Shown here one piece after another: positions 1 to 9,133 of a stretch of 64,000 nt of DNA; the first letter of the stretch is position 1, and each line of letters begins with the position of its first letter. The notes under the pieces are model-generated. The model was not told where the DNA came from. It worked only from the letters and a program-made list of their open reading frames with translations, and made no database searches. This stretch comes from an uncultured beta proteobacterium. Its GTDB lineage: Bacteria; Pseudomonadota; Gammaproteobacteria; Burkholderiales; Burkholderiaceae_C. The translations under genes were made by a program, and so were the position numbers. Where the stretch lies: contig CAIKLM010000054.1 in NCBI GenBank assembly GCA_903828235.1, positions 1-64,000 of the forward strand, written 5' to 3'.

Positions 1-215
1 CCGGGGGGCGGCCCCGCGCGGGCCCGCCCCAGCACCACGGCCGCCAGCGCCAGCAACGCCCCCGCCAGGGCCAGGGCGGCCACCGCCTGCGGCGGCCACA
101 GGGTCGGCAGCCTCAGCTGCGCCGCCGAGCCCAGCACCCAGGCCAGGGCGACGGCGGCCCCCAGGGCCATGCGGCTGGCGGCCATGGGCATGGCGTTGGC
201 GGGGGGTTCGGCCAT
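1..215 (-). CDS. comEC: ComEC/Rec2-like DNA uptake protein, N-terminal fragment
   Basis: Partial gene whose 5' end lies in the window; it runs off the left edge. The minus frame from the ATG at 215 is open to base 1 (about 71 residues). It reads as a short Ala/Met-rich leader followed by two hydrophobic segments separated by a short Leu-Pro-Thr-Leu-Trp-Pro stretch. That is the usual look of the first transmembrane helices of ComEC, the inner-membrane channel for single-stranded DNA during natural transformation. The competence domain and the metallo-beta-lactamase domain that would prove it are outside the window. Another polytopic membrane protein is possible, so the name is an inference from the N-terminus only. 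It is divergent from ridA. Confidence 0.45.
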   Translation of the reverse strand, partial: MAEPPANAMPMAASRMALGAAVALAWVLGSAAQLRLPTLWPPQAVAALALAGALLALAAVVLGRARAGPPP

Positions 216-333
216 GCAGGGCCAGTGTAGGATTTGGCCGCCACCCCGCTGCCCCTCTGGCAGGGGCCGTGCGGGGGCCCTCCGAAGCAGGCCGACAGGC
301 GCCCCGCTTCGCACCACCCCAGGAAGGATTGCC

Positions 334-795
334 ATGACTCCCCAACAGCGCCTGCAAGCGCTCGGCATCGCGCTGCCCCCGGTGGCCGTGCCCGCCGCGG
401 CCTACGTGCCCTTCGTGCAGACCGGCTCGCTCGTGTTCGTGTCGGGCCACATCGCCAGGCAGGACGGCAAGCCCTGGGTCGGGCAGCTTGGGCTGACGAT
501 GACCACCGCCGAGGGCCAGGGCGCCGCCCGCGCCGTGGCGGTGGACCTGCTGGGCACGCTCAACGCCGCCGTGGGCGGGGACCTCGGGCGCGTGCGGCGC
601 ATCGTCAAGGTGCTGAGCCTGGTCAACAGCACGCCCACGTTCACCGAGCACCACCTCGTCACCAACGGCTGCAGCGAGCTGCTGCGCGACGTCTTCGGCC
701 CCGAGGTCGGCGCGCACGCCCGCAGCGCCTTCGGCGTGGCCCAGCTGCCCATGGGCGCCTGCGTCGAGATCGAGCTGATCGCCGAGGTGGCATGA
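334..795 (+). CDS. RidA/YjgF family protein
   Basis: A 153-residue protein of the RidA (YjgF/YER057c/UK114) fold. Members deaminate reactive enamine/imine intermediates released by PLP enzymes or act in related small-molecule hydrolysis. Typical signatures are a Val-Ser-Gly-His strand near residue 36 and an Ala-Arg-Ser-Ala-Phe-Gly segment near residue 130 ahead of a Val-Glu-Ile-Glu-Leu C-terminal strand. The arginine of the second segment usually binds the substrate carboxylate. The start was chosen because AGGAAGG lies 6 bases upstream; a longer frame from 169 has no such site. The stop overlaps the dsbB start (ATGA), so the two are likely co-transcribed. This is the longer, YjgH-like RidA subgroup, so the exact substrate is unknown. 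Confidence 0.85.
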   Translation: MTPQQRLQALGIALPPVAVPAAAYVPFVQTGSLVFVSGHIARQDGKPWVGQLGLTMTTAEGQGAARAVAVDLLGTLNAAVGGDLGRVRRIVKVLSLVNSTPTFTEHHLVTNGCSELLRDVFGPEVGAHARSAFGVAQLPMGACVEIELIAEVA

Positions 796-1301
796 CGGCG
801 ATGTCGCTGGGCCTGGCCTCGCGCCGGGGCCTGCCACGGCCCTTGCTGTGGGCGGTGATGGTGCTGTTGCCGCTGGCGGCCGTGGGCGCGGCGCTGGTGT
901 CGCAGCACGTGTTCGACATGCAGCCCTGCCCCTGGTGCGTGCTGCAGCGCCTGGTGTTCCTGGCCATTGCGGCGGTGTCGCTGCCGGCGCTGCTGCTGAA
1001 GGGCGCCACGGCCCGGCGCGTGCTCGCCGGCGCGGGCGTGCTGTTGGCCGGCGCCGGCATGGCCGCAGCCCTGTGGCAGCACTTCGTGTCGGCTGCCAGC
1101 GGCAGCTGCAAGCTCACGCTGGCCGATCGCATCGTCGCCGGTCTGGGCCTGGACGGCCTGTGGCCCGAGGTCTTCGCCGCCTACGCCAGCTGCGCCGATG
1201 CCGCGGTGAAGCTGCTGGGCGTCTGGTACGAGTTCTACAGCCTGGGCCTGTTCGCGCTGCTGGCGCTGGTGGCGCTGCGGCTGCTGCGCCGCCCGGCCTG
1301 A
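792..1301 (+). CDS. dsbB: Disulfide bond formation protein B
   Basis: Inner-membrane quinone reductase that reoxidises periplasmic DsbA. It has 169 residues and about four hydrophobic helices. The first periplasmic loop has the Cys-Pro-Trp-Cys pair (C46, C49) in the usual context Gln-Pro-Cys-Pro-Trp-Cys-Val-Leu-Gln-Arg. The second pair is C106 and C134, matching the C104/C130 arrangement of Escherichia coli. Length and spacing are normal for the family. The ATG at 792 overlaps the ridA stop by four bases, indicating translational coupling. The gene is convergent with the PEP-CTERM gene and only 13 bases separate the two stops. Confidence 0.93.
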   Translation: MTAMSLGLASRRGLPRPLLWAVMVLLPLAAVGAALVSQHVFDMQPCPWCVLQRLVFLAIAAVSLPALLLKGATARRVLAGAGVLLAGAGMAAALWQHFVSAASGSCKLTLADRIVAGLGLDGLWPEVFAAYASCADAAVKLLGVWYEFYSLGLFALLALVALRLLRRPA

Positions 1302-1314
1302 GCGACCGCGGCCG

Positions 1315-2043
1315 TCAGGCGCCGGCCCGCCGCCGCAGCGGCAGCAGGGCAGCCAGCGCCAGGCCGGCCAGGGCGAGCGTCCCCGGTGCTGGCACCTTCA
1401 GCGACGTGACCAGGAGATCCGGCTGCCCGCTGTTCGTCAGCGCGAACACCTCGAGCCGGTTGGCCGTCAGCGACGCGTTGGCCATCATGATGTTCGCCAG
1501 CACGGCGTGGCCGCTGGTGTCGCTGTAGTTACCGGCCGGATTGAACAGGCTCAAGTCGCTGTCGTAGACGATGTTCCACACCGCCAGCTGCAGCGCCGTC
1601 GACTCGGCAGCCGTGTCCACGCGGGTGGCATCGGCCTGTGCCCAGCTGAACAACCGGCCCAGCCGCTCGGCGACCAGGCTGCCTTCCGGGCGCAGCGCGT
1701 TGTCCAGGCGCCGCGCCGCGAAGTAGCTTGCGGCATCCTGGACGGCGTAGCCGCCCACGGGCGTGCCGGAGAACGCGAAAGGCTGCTCCAGCTCGATGCT
1801 GTACGTGACGAAACTGGGCGTGTCCAGTGCGCCGGCTTCGCCGAGCGCGGCGGCGAAGCCACCGGCCAGGCCGCTGTAGCTGGGCAGGCTCGAGGCGCCG
1901 CCGGTGGTGCTGGCCACCGCGTTGCCGCTGCCGAAAGCCCAGCCGGAGAGGGTGACCACGGCCGCCTGCGCGGTGGGGGCACACGCCAGCACGGCTGCGG
2001 CCAGGGCCAAACCGCCCGCCGCCTTGACCATTGGGGTGCTCAT
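1315..2043 (-). CDS. PEP-CTERM-type exported protein, function unknown
   Basis: A 242-residue exported protein. It starts with a signal peptide (hydrophobic residues about 8-28, Ala-Gln-Ala cleavage site). The C-terminus has the exosortase recognition layout: Val-Pro-Ala-Pro-Gly-Thr, a hydrophobic helix Leu-Ala-Leu-Ala-Gly-Leu-Ala, then an Arg-Arg-Arg cluster. The usual motif is Val-Pro-Glu-Pro; here Ala replaces Glu. The body is rich in Ser, Gly, Ala and Asn, with an Ala-Val-Trp-Asn-Ile-Val-Tyr-Asp segment often seen in this class of secreted proteins. Exosortase-processed proteins are linked to exopolysaccharide in Burkholderiales. No exosortase gene is in this window. The start at 2043 is preferred because a longer form from 2070 would add nine residues before the signal peptide. 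Confidence 0.72.
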   Translation of the reverse strand: MSTPMVKAAGGLALAAAVLACAPTAQAAVVTLSGWAFGSGNAVASTTGGASSLPSYSGLAGGFAAALGEAGALDTPSFVTYSIELEQPFAFSGTPVGGYAVQDAASYFAARRLDNALRPEGSLVAERLGRLFSWAQADATRVDTAAESTALQLAVWNIVYDSDLSLFNPAGNYSDTSGHAVLANIMMANASLTANRLEVFALTNSGQPDLLVTSLKVPAPGTLALAGLALAALLPLRRRAGA

Positions 2044-2133
2044 CTCGACCGACGGTGCCCGAGGAATCACCGCCCGTCAACACCGCGACTGCGGGAGTCA
2101 ACCCGGGCAGCCGCGCTGCCCCCGTGCGGAACC

Positions 2134-4467
2134 TCACGCCGCCAGCACGCGCATGGGCCTCTTGAAGCCCTCCAGCCGGTGGCCCTTGCGCGCGCGCCGG
2201 CCCGCGTGGCCAGCCAGCGCGGCGCCGCGCAGCAGTTCATCTTTCGGCTTGTCGCCGCGGCCCAGGCCCTGGACGCGCAGCGCGTCGGCGCAGGAGGCCA
2301 CGCTGACCAGCGGCGACTTCGCGTCCACGTCCATCAGCGTCAGGCCCTTGCCGCCGTTGGACTGCAGCTTGAGCTCGTCCAGCGGGAACACCAGCAGCCG
2401 GCCATCGAGCGCCAGCGCGGCCACCCGCTGGTGCGCGGGCGCCACCACGGCCGGCGGCAGCAGCTTCTGGCCCGGCTCCAGCGTCAGGAAGGCCTTGCCG
2501 CCACGGTTGCGGCCGGCCATGTCGCCAGCCCTGGCCAGCAGCCCGAAGCCGCCGGTGCCGGCCAGCAGCAGCGTGGTCTCTGCCGGCCCCGCGAAGGTGT
2601 GCGCCACCTGCGTGCCGGCCTCCAGGTCGATGAGCGTGGTGATCGGCACGCCGTCGCCCCGGCCGCCCGGCAGCGCGCTCGCCGGCACGCTGTACACGCG
2701 CCCGTTGCTGCCGAAGACCAGCACCGTGTCGACGCTGCGGCAGGGGAAGCAGCCGTACAAGGCGTCGCCCGGCTTGAAGGCCAGCGCCGCAGGGTCGACC
2801 TCGTGGCCCTTGAGCGCGCGCACCCAGCCCTTGAGGCTGGCGACCACCGTCACCGGCTCGTCGACCACCCGGATCTCGGCCACCGCCCGCTTCTCGGCCT
2901 GCACCAGCGTGCGGCGCTCGTCGCCATGCTGCCGCGCGTCGGCCTCGATCTCGCGCACCACCGCGCGCCGCAGCGCCGTCGGGCTGCCCAGGATCTCCTC
3001 GAGGCGGCCCTGCTGCTGGCGCAACTCGCCGAGCTCCTGCTCGATGCGGATGGCTTCCAGCCGCGCCAGCTGCCGCAGCCGGATCTCGAGGATGTCCTCC
3101 GCCTGCCGCTCGCTGAGCCGGAAGCGCTCGATGAGCGCCGGCTTGGGCTCGTCGGCGTTGCGGATGATGCGGATCACCTCGTCGATGTTCAGCAGCACCA
3201 GCTGCCGGCCCTCCAGCACGTGGATGCGGTCCAGCACCTTCTGCAGGCGGTGGCGCGTGCGCCGCTCCACCGTGGCCAGGCGGAAGGCGATCCACTCCGC
3301 GAGCATCTGGCGCAGGCTCTTCTGCACCGGCCGGCCGTCGCGGCCCACCACCGTCAGGTTCAGCGGCGCGCTGGTCTCCAGGCTGGTGTGGGCCAGCAGC
3401 GTGGTGATCAGCTCCGGCTGCTCCACGGTGCGGCTCCTGGGTTCGAAGACCAGGCGCACCGGGGCGTCCTTGCTGCTCTCGTCGCGCACGGTGTCGAGCA
3501 CCGCCAGCACGGCCTGCTTGAGCTGCACCTGCTCCTGCAGCAGCGCCTTCTTGCCGGCCTTGACCTTCGGGTTGGTGAGCTCCTCGATCTCCTCGAGCAC
3601 GCGCTGCGAGCTGGTGCCGGGCGGCAGCTCGGTCACCACCAGCTGCCACTGGCCGCGCGCCAGGTCTTCCACGACCCAGCGGGCGCGCACCTTCAGGCTG
3701 CCGCGACCGCTGCGGTAGGCCTCGCGGATGTCGGCCTCGGGGCTGATGATCTGGCCCCCGCCAGGGTAGTCGGGCGCCGGCAGCAGCGCGAACAGCTCGT
3801 CGTCGGGGAGCTGCTCGTTCTTCAGCAGGGCCACGGTGGCCGCGGCCACCTCGCGCAGGTTGTGGCTGGGCACCTCGGTGGCCAGGCCCACGGCGATGCC
3901 CGAGGCGCCGTTGAGCAGCACGAAGGGCAGCCGCGCCGGCAGTTGACGCGGCTCTTGCTCGCTGCCGTCGTAGTTGGGCTGGAAGTCGACCGTGCCCTCG
4001 TCGATCTCGTCGAGCAGCAGCCGCGCGATGGGCGCCAGCCGCGCCTCGGTGTAGCGCATGGCGGCGGCGCCGTCGCCGTCGCGGCTGCCGAAGTTGCCCT
4101 GGCCGTCGACCAGCGGGTAGCGCTGGCTGAAGCCCTGCGCCATGCGCACCATGGCGTCGTAGGCGGCGGTGTCGCCGTGCGGGTGGTACTTGCCCAGCAC
4201 GTCGCCCACCACGCGCGCGCTCTTCACGGGCTTGGCCGGGCCCGAGACGCCGGGCGCCAGGCCCATGCGCAGCATCGAGTACAGGATGCGCCGCTGCACC
4301 GGCTTGTTGCCGTCGCACACGTCGGGCAGCGCGCGGCCCTTCACCACCGACAGCGCGTACTCCAGGTAGGCGCGCTGCGCGTAGTCGGCCAGCGGCAGGG
4401 TGTCGGCCGGTTCGGGGACAGGTTGCGGGGCGGGCTCGGCGGGCAGGGAATCGAAGAGATCGGGCAT
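2134..4467 (-). CDS. parC: DNA topoisomerase IV subunit A
   Basis: A 777-residue breakage-reunion subunit of topoisomerase IV, which decatenates daughter chromosomes with ParE. The winged-helix region carries Gly-Lys-Tyr-His-Pro-His-Gly-Asp and the catalytic tyrosine Y139 in Ala-Ala-Met-Arg-Tyr-Thr-Glu. The coiled-coil gate region follows at about residues 370-490, and beta-pinwheel repeats fill the C-terminus. The length (shorter than GyrA) and the presence of parE in the same window favour ParC. The quinolone-determining region has Thr at the Ser83-equivalent position (T100) and Asp at the Asp87-equivalent position (D104). It is the same orientation as parE but separated from it by about 2.6 kb of unrelated genes. 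Confidence 0.95.
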   Translation of the reverse strand: MPDLFDSLPAEPAPQPVPEPADTLPLADYAQRAYLEYALSVVKGRALPDVCDGNKPVQRRILYSMLRMGLAPGVSGPAKPVKSARVVGDVLGKYHPHGDTAAYDAMVRMAQGFSQRYPLVDGQGNFGSRDGDGAAAMRYTEARLAPIARLLLDEIDEGTVDFQPNYDGSEQEPRQLPARLPFVLLNGASGIAVGLATEVPSHNLREVAAATVALLKNEQLPDDELFALLPAPDYPGGGQIISPEADIREAYRSGRGSLKVRARWVVEDLARGQWQLVVTELPPGTSSQRVLEEIEELTNPKVKAGKKALLQEQVQLKQAVLAVLDTVRDESSKDAPVRLVFEPRSRTVEQPELITTLLAHTSLETSAPLNLTVVGRDGRPVQKSLRQMLAEWIAFRLATVERRTRHRLQKVLDRIHVLEGRQLVLLNIDEVIRIIRNADEPKPALIERFRLSERQAEDILEIRLRQLARLEAIRIEQELGELRQQQGRLEEILGSPTALRRAVVREIEADARQHGDERRTLVQAEKRAVAEIRVVDEPVTVVASLKGWVRALKGHEVDPAALAFKPGDALYGCFPCRSVDTVLVFGSNGRVYSVPASALPGGRGDGVPITTLIDLEAGTQVAHTFAGPAETTLLLAGTGGFGLLARAGDMAGRNRGGKAFLTLEPGQKLLPPAVVAPAHQRVAALALDGRLLVFPLDELKLQSNGGKGLTLMDVDAKSPLVSVASCADALRVQGLGRGDKPKDELLRGAALAGHAGRRARKGHRLEGFKRPMRVLAA

Positions 4468-4507
4468 GGGACGGTGCGGCAGGGCCGCGTGCGCGGGAGC
4501 GCGGCGT

Positions 4508-5413
4508 TCAGGGCGAAACCGGCGATTGTCCCAAACCCGGGTGCAGCAGCACCTTCAGCAGCGGGTGCGGGAAGCGCCGCGCCGCCGTGATGGCGTAGAA
4601 GCGCTCGTGGATCTGCGGGATCGAGCAGCGCTGCACCAGGGTGCGCGCCGCGAGCTCGTCCTGCACCACCACGGGCGGCACCAGCGCCAGCGCGCCCGTC
4701 TCGCGCGCCAGCAGGCGCAGCATGGCCATGTCGTCCACTTCGGCCAGCACGCGCGGGCGGACGCCGGCATCGGCCAGCAACGCATCGAACGCGCCGCGCA
4801 CGGCATGGTCGCCGCCCGGCAGCAGCAGCGGCTGCCCGTGCAAGCCCTGCGGAAATGCCAGCGCGGTGCTGCGGCGGGAGCGCGGCGGCGCCGAAACGAT
4901 GGCCAGCGGCTGCTGCGCCACCAGCGTGCTGCGCCAGCCTTGGGCGGCGTCGCGCGGCACGGCCTCGTTGGCCAGCACCACGTCGAGCTGGTGGGCGCCC
5001 AGGTGCAGCAGCAGCTCGCGCAGGCGTCCGCTCTCCAGCCGGATCTGCACGTCGTCGCGCGCCAGCAGCGGGCGCAGCAGCAGCAGCTGGAAGTTGCGCG
5101 ACAGCGTCGCCACCGATCCCACGCGCAGCACGCTCACGCGCCCGCTGGGCCGGCCCTTCAGCGTGGCCAGCAGCTCCTCGCCCGCGGCGTGGATGGTGTC
5201 GGCATGCTCCAGCGCCACGCGTCCGGCCTCGGTGAGCACGAGCCGCCGGCCGCGCCGCTCGAACAGGGCGTGGCCGAGCCGCTCCTCTAGCTGCCGCAGC
5301 TGCACCGACAGCGCCGAGGGTGACACGTGCAGCCGCTCGGCCGCGCGCGCCAGGCCCTGCTCGTGCGCGATGGCGCGAAAGTAGCGCAGGTGGTGGAAGT
5401 TGAGCTCGGCCAT
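4508..5413 (-). CDS. LysR-family transcriptional regulator (NhaR-like)
   Basis: A 301-residue LysR regulator. The N-terminal winged helix-turn-helix (residues about 6-64) begins Asn-Phe-His-His-Leu-Arg-Tyr-Phe, and its recognition helix has Ser-Pro-Ser-Ala-Leu-Ser-Val-Gln-Leu. The C-terminal periplasmic-binding-like effector domain follows (about 90-295) and includes Leu-Leu-Leu-Pro-Gly-Gly-Asp, typical of the NhaR branch. It is divergently transcribed from the SbtA-like transporter with an 87-base gap, so that transporter is the likely target. NhaR of E. coli responds to sodium, so sodium or bicarbonate state is a plausible but unproven signal here. Confidence 0.85.
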   Translation of the reverse strand: MAELNFHHLRYFRAIAHEQGLARAAERLHVSPSALSVQLRQLEERLGHALFERRGRRLVLTEAGRVALEHADTIHAAGEELLATLKGRPSGRVSVLRVGSVATLSRNFQLLLLRPLLARDDVQIRLESGRLRELLLHLGAHQLDVVLANEAVPRDAAQGWRSTLVAQQPLAIVSAPPRSRRSTALAFPQGLHGQPLLLPGGDHAVRGAFDALLADAGVRPRVLAEVDDMAMLRLLARETGALALVPPVVVQDELAARTLVQRCSIPQIHERFYAITAARRFPHPLLKVLLHPGLGQSPVSP

Positions 5414-5426
5414 GGCGCAGCCCTAT

Positions 5427-5443
5427 GTTCGCTTTTGGTGAAC
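5427..5443. promoter_or_regulatory. Candidate LysR operator between regulator and transporter
   Basis: The 87-base divergent gap has a GTTC-N9-GAAC inverted repeat (5427-5430 and 5440-5443), close to the T-N11-A pattern LysR proteins bind. A second small inverted repeat, AATG-N4-CATT, follows at 5445-5456. This part of the gap is clearly more AT-rich than its surroundings, as expected for a shared promoter region. Assignment to the adjacent LysR gene is inferred from position. Confidence 0.4.
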
Positions 5444-5500
5444 GAATGTTGCCATTGATTGAACTGGACGTATGGTCTGCGGCTTCGAAGAATCCGCAGC

Positions 5501-6478
5501 ATGAACACCGCCGACCTGCTCCTGACCAACCTGCTGCAGCCCATCGTGCTGGCCTTCCTGCTGGGCGCCCTGGCCGGCTTCGTGCGCAGCGAGCTCGAAC
5601 TGCCCGAGGCGGTGATCAAGCTGCTGTCGATCTACCTGCTGTTCTCGCTGGGCCTGACCGGCGGGCGCGAACTGGCCAAGGCCGAGATGGCCGACGTGCT
5701 GCCGCTGCTGGGCATCACGCTGCTGATGACCTTCGGCATCCCGACGCTGGCGTACCACGTGGCGCGGCGCATGGGCGGCTTCGACATCAGCAACGCCGCG
5801 GCCATCGCGGCGCACTACGGCTCGGTGTCGACGGCCACGTTCTTTGCGTCGATGGCCTTCGCCACGGCCATGGGCACGCCGGCCGAAGGCACGATGGCCG
5901 CCATGGTGGCGCTGATGGAGTTCGGCGTCGTGTACTCGCTGGCGCTGGCGCGGCTGGCCATGGGTCGCCAGGGCGGCGGCGGCGTGCGCGTGGCCGAGCT
6001 GATGCTCAGCGTCATCCGCGGCCGCGGCATCCTGCTGCTGCTGGGCGGCATGGCCATCGGCGCGCTGGCCACCGAGCGGCAGTGGGCGCAGATCAGCCCC
6101 TTCTACGAGGGCCTGTTCCGCGGCATGCTGATGCTGTTCCTGCTCGAGATGGGCATCACCGCGGCGCGGCAGATCGGCGCCTTCCGGCAGGTCGGCGTGT
6201 TCATGGCCGGCTTCGGCGTGCTGATGCCGGTTCTGCACGGGCTGGTGGGGGTGACGCTGGCGCACGCCGTGGGCCTGGGCGTGGGCGGGGCCTTCGTGTT
6301 CGGCGCCATCTGCGCCAGCGCCAGCTTCATCGACGCGCCGGCCGCCTGCCGCGCCAGCCTGCCCGAGGCCAACCCCGGCATCTACCTCACGGCCTCGCTG
6401 GGCGTGACGCTGCCGTTCAACCTGGTGGTGGGCATCCCGCTGTACTACGCCTATGCGCGCTGGCTGGCGGGGGGCTGA
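5501..6478 (+). CDS. Sodium-dependent bicarbonate transport family permease (SbtA-like)
   Basis: A 325-residue polytopic membrane protein of the SbtA/DUF897 family, best known as the high-affinity Na+/HCO3- symporter of cyanobacteria. The two inverted halves each carry the conserved crossing segment: Ala-Ala-His-Tyr-Gly-Ser-Val-Ser near residue 103 and Ser-Ala-Ser-Phe-Ile-Asp-Ala-Pro-Ala-Ala near 275. A Tyr-Leu-Thr-Ala-Ser-Leu-Gly-Val-Thr-Leu-Pro-Phe-Asn stretch comes near the end. The start at 5501 gives a normal SbtA-like N-terminus; a form from 5459 would add 14 polar residues. There is no gene for the PII-like partner SbtB next to it; a LysR gene takes that place. Bicarbonate as substrate is inferred from family. 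Confidence 0.82.
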   Translation: MNTADLLLTNLLQPIVLAFLLGALAGFVRSELELPEAVIKLLSIYLLFSLGLTGGRELAKAEMADVLPLLGITLLMTFGIPTLAYHVARRMGGFDISNAAAIAAHYGSVSTATFFASMAFATAMGTPAEGTMAAMVALMEFGVVYSLALARLAMGRQGGGGVRVAELMLSVIRGRGILLLLGGMAIGALATERQWAQISPFYEGLFRGMLMLFLLEMGITAARQIGAFRQVGVFMAGFGVLMPVLHGLVGVTLAHAVGLGVGGAFVFGAICASASFIDAPAACRASLPEANPGIYLTASLGVTLPFNLVVGIPLYYAYARWLAGG

Positions 6479-6481
6479 GGC

Positions 6482-7045
6482 TCAGGACATCTCCTCCAGG
6501 CCCATCGCCACGCGGGCCGCGTACTCGCGGTCGAGCAGGCTCATCACCACCAGCGAGTCCCAGCCGTCGGCGCTCTCGTCCACGCTGGCACGCACGCTCT
6601 CGCGCAGACGGCCCTCCTCGACGAAGCCCTCGCTGGCGTAGAGGGCCAGCGCGCGGGCGTTCAGGCTCTTCACGTCGAGCCAGAAGCGGTGCGCCTTCAG
6701 GTCGCGGAAGGCCATGCGCTTGAGCAGCCGCACGCAGCGCCGACCCAGGCCGTGCCCCTTGTCTTGCAGCACCAGCCGCTTGAGCTCGACGCTGCGGTGC
6801 GGGTTGCGGCAGCCCTGCAGGATGACGAAGCCGTCGCGGCCGCCGCCGGGGCTGCCGGCGTCGCCGGCCTCGACGATGAAGTGGCGGAAGTCCGGGATGC
6901 GGATCGCGCCCTCGTGCTGCGTGCGCTCCCAGGGCGTGATGAACGGGCGGTTGTGCGGGTCCTGCTCGACACCGCCGATGAAGTCGAGGTCGCTCAGCAG
7001 CGTGGGCCGCAGGCGCAGCGGCGGCGCCGGGCGGGCCTCAGACAT
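6482..7045 (-). CDS. GNAT-family N-acetyltransferase
   Basis: A 187-residue acetyltransferase of the RimJ/RimL-like GNAT branch. The acetyl-CoA pyrophosphate loop is visible at about residues 94-102 as Gln-Asp-Lys-Gly-His-Gly-Leu-Gly-Arg. It is followed by an amphipathic helix and the typical Leu-Asp-Val-Lys-Ser-Leu-Asn-Ala-Arg-Ala-Leu-Ala-Leu-Tyr segment (motif B). The substrate cannot be told. The start overlaps the end of parE by eight bases, so it is probably co-transcribed with parE. It converges with the SbtA-like gene, with three bases between the stop codons. Confidence 0.82.
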   Translation of the reverse strand: MSEARPAPPLRLRPTLLSDLDFIGGVEQDPHNRPFITPWERTQHEGAIRIPDFRHFIVEAGDAGSPGGGRDGFVILQGCRNPHRSVELKRLVLQDKGHGLGRRCVRLLKRMAFRDLKAHRFWLDVKSLNARALALYASEGFVEEGRLRESVRASVDESADGWDSLVVMSLLDREYAARVAMGLEEMS

Positions 7046-9026
7046 CGACGTCGACCGCGTCGCCGTGCAGCTCCATCAGCTCGCGGCGCGCCGCGGCCTC
7101 GCCCTTGCCCATGAGCTTGCCGAGGATGACGGTGGTGGCCTCGAAGCCGCCGCCGAGCCAGCTCACCGGCAGCAGCCGCCGCGTCTCGGGGTTGAGCGTG
7201 GTCTCCCACAGCTGCTCGGCGTTCATCTCGCCCAGGCCCTTGAAGCGGCTGATGCTCCACGAGCCCTCGCGCGCGCCTTCCTTGCGCAGCTTGTCGAGCG
7301 TGGCCTCGAGCTCGCCCTCGTCGAGCGCGTAGAGCTTGGCCGCCGGCCGCCGGCCGCGGGCCGGCGCGTCGATGCGGTACAGCGGTGGCCGCGCAACGTA
7401 GACGTGGCCGCGCTCGACGAGCCGGGGAAAGTGACGGAAGAACAGCGTCAGCAGCAGAACCTGGATGTGCGAGCCGTCGACGTCGGCATCGGACAGGATG
7501 CAGACCTTGCCGTAGCGCAGGCCCGAGAGGTCGGGTTCGGTGCCGTCATAAGGGGCCGGGCCGTGCGGGTCGACGCCGATGGCCACCGCGATGTCGTGGA
7601 TCTCGGTGTTCGCGAACAGGCGGTCGCGCTCCACCTCCCAGGTGTTCAGCACCTTGCCCCGCAGCGGCAGCACGGCCTGCGTCTCCTTGTCGCGGCCCAT
7701 CTTGGCGCTGCCGCCGGCGCTGTCGCCCTCGACCAGGAACACCTCGTTGTGCAGCAGGTCGCGGCTCTCGCAGTCGGTGAGCTTGCCGGGCAGCACGGCC
7801 ACGCCGGAGCCCCGCTTCTTCTCGACCTTCTGCGCCGCGCGCTGGCGCGTCTGCGCCTGGCGGATCACGAGGTCGGCGAGCTTGCGGCCCCACTCGACGT
7901 GCTGGTTGAGCCACAGCTCCAGCGCCGGCTTCACATAGGCGCTGACCAGGCGCAGTGCGTCGCGCGAGTTCAGCCGCTCCTTGATCTGGCCCTGGAACTG
8001 CGGGTCCAGCACCTTGGCCGAGAGCACGAAGCTGGCGCGGTTGAACACGTCCTCGGGCATCAGCTTCACGCCCTTGGGGCACAGCGCATGCATCTCGATG
8101 AAGCCCTTGATGGCCCCGAACAGGCCGTCCTTCAGCCCGCTCTCGTGGGTGCCGCCGGCCACCGTGGGGATGAGGTTGACGTAGCTCTCGCGCAGCGTGG
8201 CGCCCTCGTCGGTGAAGGCCACGCACCAGGCCGCGCCCTCGCCCTCGGCGAAGTTCTCGGTCTCGCTGGCGCCGGCGTACTGCTCGCCCTCGAACAGTGG
8301 GATCAGCGGGTCGGCCGCCAGGTGCTGCATGAGGTAGTCGCGCAGGCCCTTGTCGTACTTCCAGGTCGTGGTCTCGCCGCTCTTCTCGACCGTGAGCGTG
8401 ACCGTCACACCCGGCATCAGCACGGCCTTGCTGCGCAGCAGGTGCACGAGCTCGTGACGGGGCATCTCGGCGCTCTCGAAGTACTTCGCGTCGGGCCACA
8501 CGCGCACGCGGGTGCCGTGCTTCTTGTCGCCGGCGCCGGCCTTGCGCAGCGCCAGGACTTCGGCCACTTCGCCGCCGGCGAAGGCCAGCTGCGCCACCTG
8601 GCCCTCGCGCCACACCGTCACCTCCAGCCGCTTCGCCAGCGCGTTGGTGACGCTGACGCCCACGCCGTGCAGGCCGCCGCTGAAGCTGTAGGCGCCGCCG
8701 GCGCCCTTGTCGAACTTGCCCCCGGCGTGCAGCCGCGTGTAGACGATCTCGATGACCGGCACGCCCTCCTCGGGGTGCAGGCCGACGGGGATGCCGCGGC
8801 CGTCGTCCTCGACGCCGACGCTGCCGTCGGCGTGCAGCACCACGCCGATGCGGGTGCCGAAGCCGGCCAGGGCCTCGTCGGCAGCGTTGTCGATGACCTC
8901 CTGCACGATGTGCAGGGGGTTGTCGGTGCGCGTGTACATGCCTGGCCGCTGCTTCACGGGCTCCAGGCCCTTGAGAACGCGGATCGAGGCTTCGGCGTAG
9001 GCGGTGCTGGACTTCACGGAAGGCAT
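7038..9026 (-). CDS. parE: DNA topoisomerase IV subunit B
   Basis: A 662-residue ATPase subunit of topoisomerase IV. The GHKL ATP site shows Asn-Ala-Ala-Asp-Glu (N-box), Asp-Asp-Gly-Arg-Gly-Ile-Pro and Gly-Leu-His-Gly-Val-Gly. The transducer domain follows. The TOPRIM domain has Leu-Val-Glu-Gly-Asp-Ser-Ala-Gly-Gly and the metal-binding Asp-Ala-Asp-Val-Asp-Gly-Ser-His. The short form without the long GyrB C-terminal insert, together with parC nearby, supports ParE. The start at 9026 (Met-Pro-Ser-Val-Lys-Ser) is preferred over 9065 because the extra 13 residues look like untranslated leader. GyrB is the main alternative. Confidence 0.93.
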   Translation of the reverse strand: MPSVKSSTAYAEASIRVLKGLEPVKQRPGMYTRTDNPLHIVQEVIDNAADEALAGFGTRIGVVLHADGSVGVEDDGRGIPVGLHPEEGVPVIEIVYTRLHAGGKFDKGAGGAYSFSGGLHGVGVSVTNALAKRLEVTVWREGQVAQLAFAGGEVAEVLALRKAGAGDKKHGTRVRVWPDAKYFESAEMPRHELVHLLRSKAVLMPGVTVTLTVEKSGETTTWKYDKGLRDYLMQHLAADPLIPLFEGEQYAGASETENFAEGEGAAWCVAFTDEGATLRESYVNLIPTVAGGTHESGLKDGLFGAIKGFIEMHALCPKGVKLMPEDVFNRASFVLSAKVLDPQFQGQIKERLNSRDALRLVSAYVKPALELWLNQHVEWGRKLADLVIRQAQTRQRAAQKVEKKRGSGVAVLPGKLTDCESRDLLHNEVFLVEGDSAGGSAKMGRDKETQAVLPLRGKVLNTWEVERDRLFANTEIHDIAVAIGVDPHGPAPYDGTEPDLSGLRYGKVCILSDADVDGSHIQVLLLTLFFRHFPRLVERGHVYVARPPLYRIDAPARGRRPAAKLYALDEGELEATLDKLRKEGAREGSWSISRFKGLGEMNAEQLWETTLNPETRRLLPVSWLGGGFEATTVILGKLMGKGEAAARRELMELHGDAVDVDV

Positions 9027-9133
9027 CGCCGGGATTCTAGGAGTCGAGCCTGCGGCCTCCCGCACCGCGGGCCGTGGGGGCGCGTTCGCTCAGCGGCCGG
9101 CCGAGGCCGGCGGCGCGCGGCGAGAAGGCGGCC

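Noticed and set aside
1507-4590. A 1027-residue plus-strand frame opposite parC
   Set aside because: It is the antisense of a clearly recognised essential gene, is Gln/Arg/His/Leu-rich with no domain, and is expected from high-GC codon bias.
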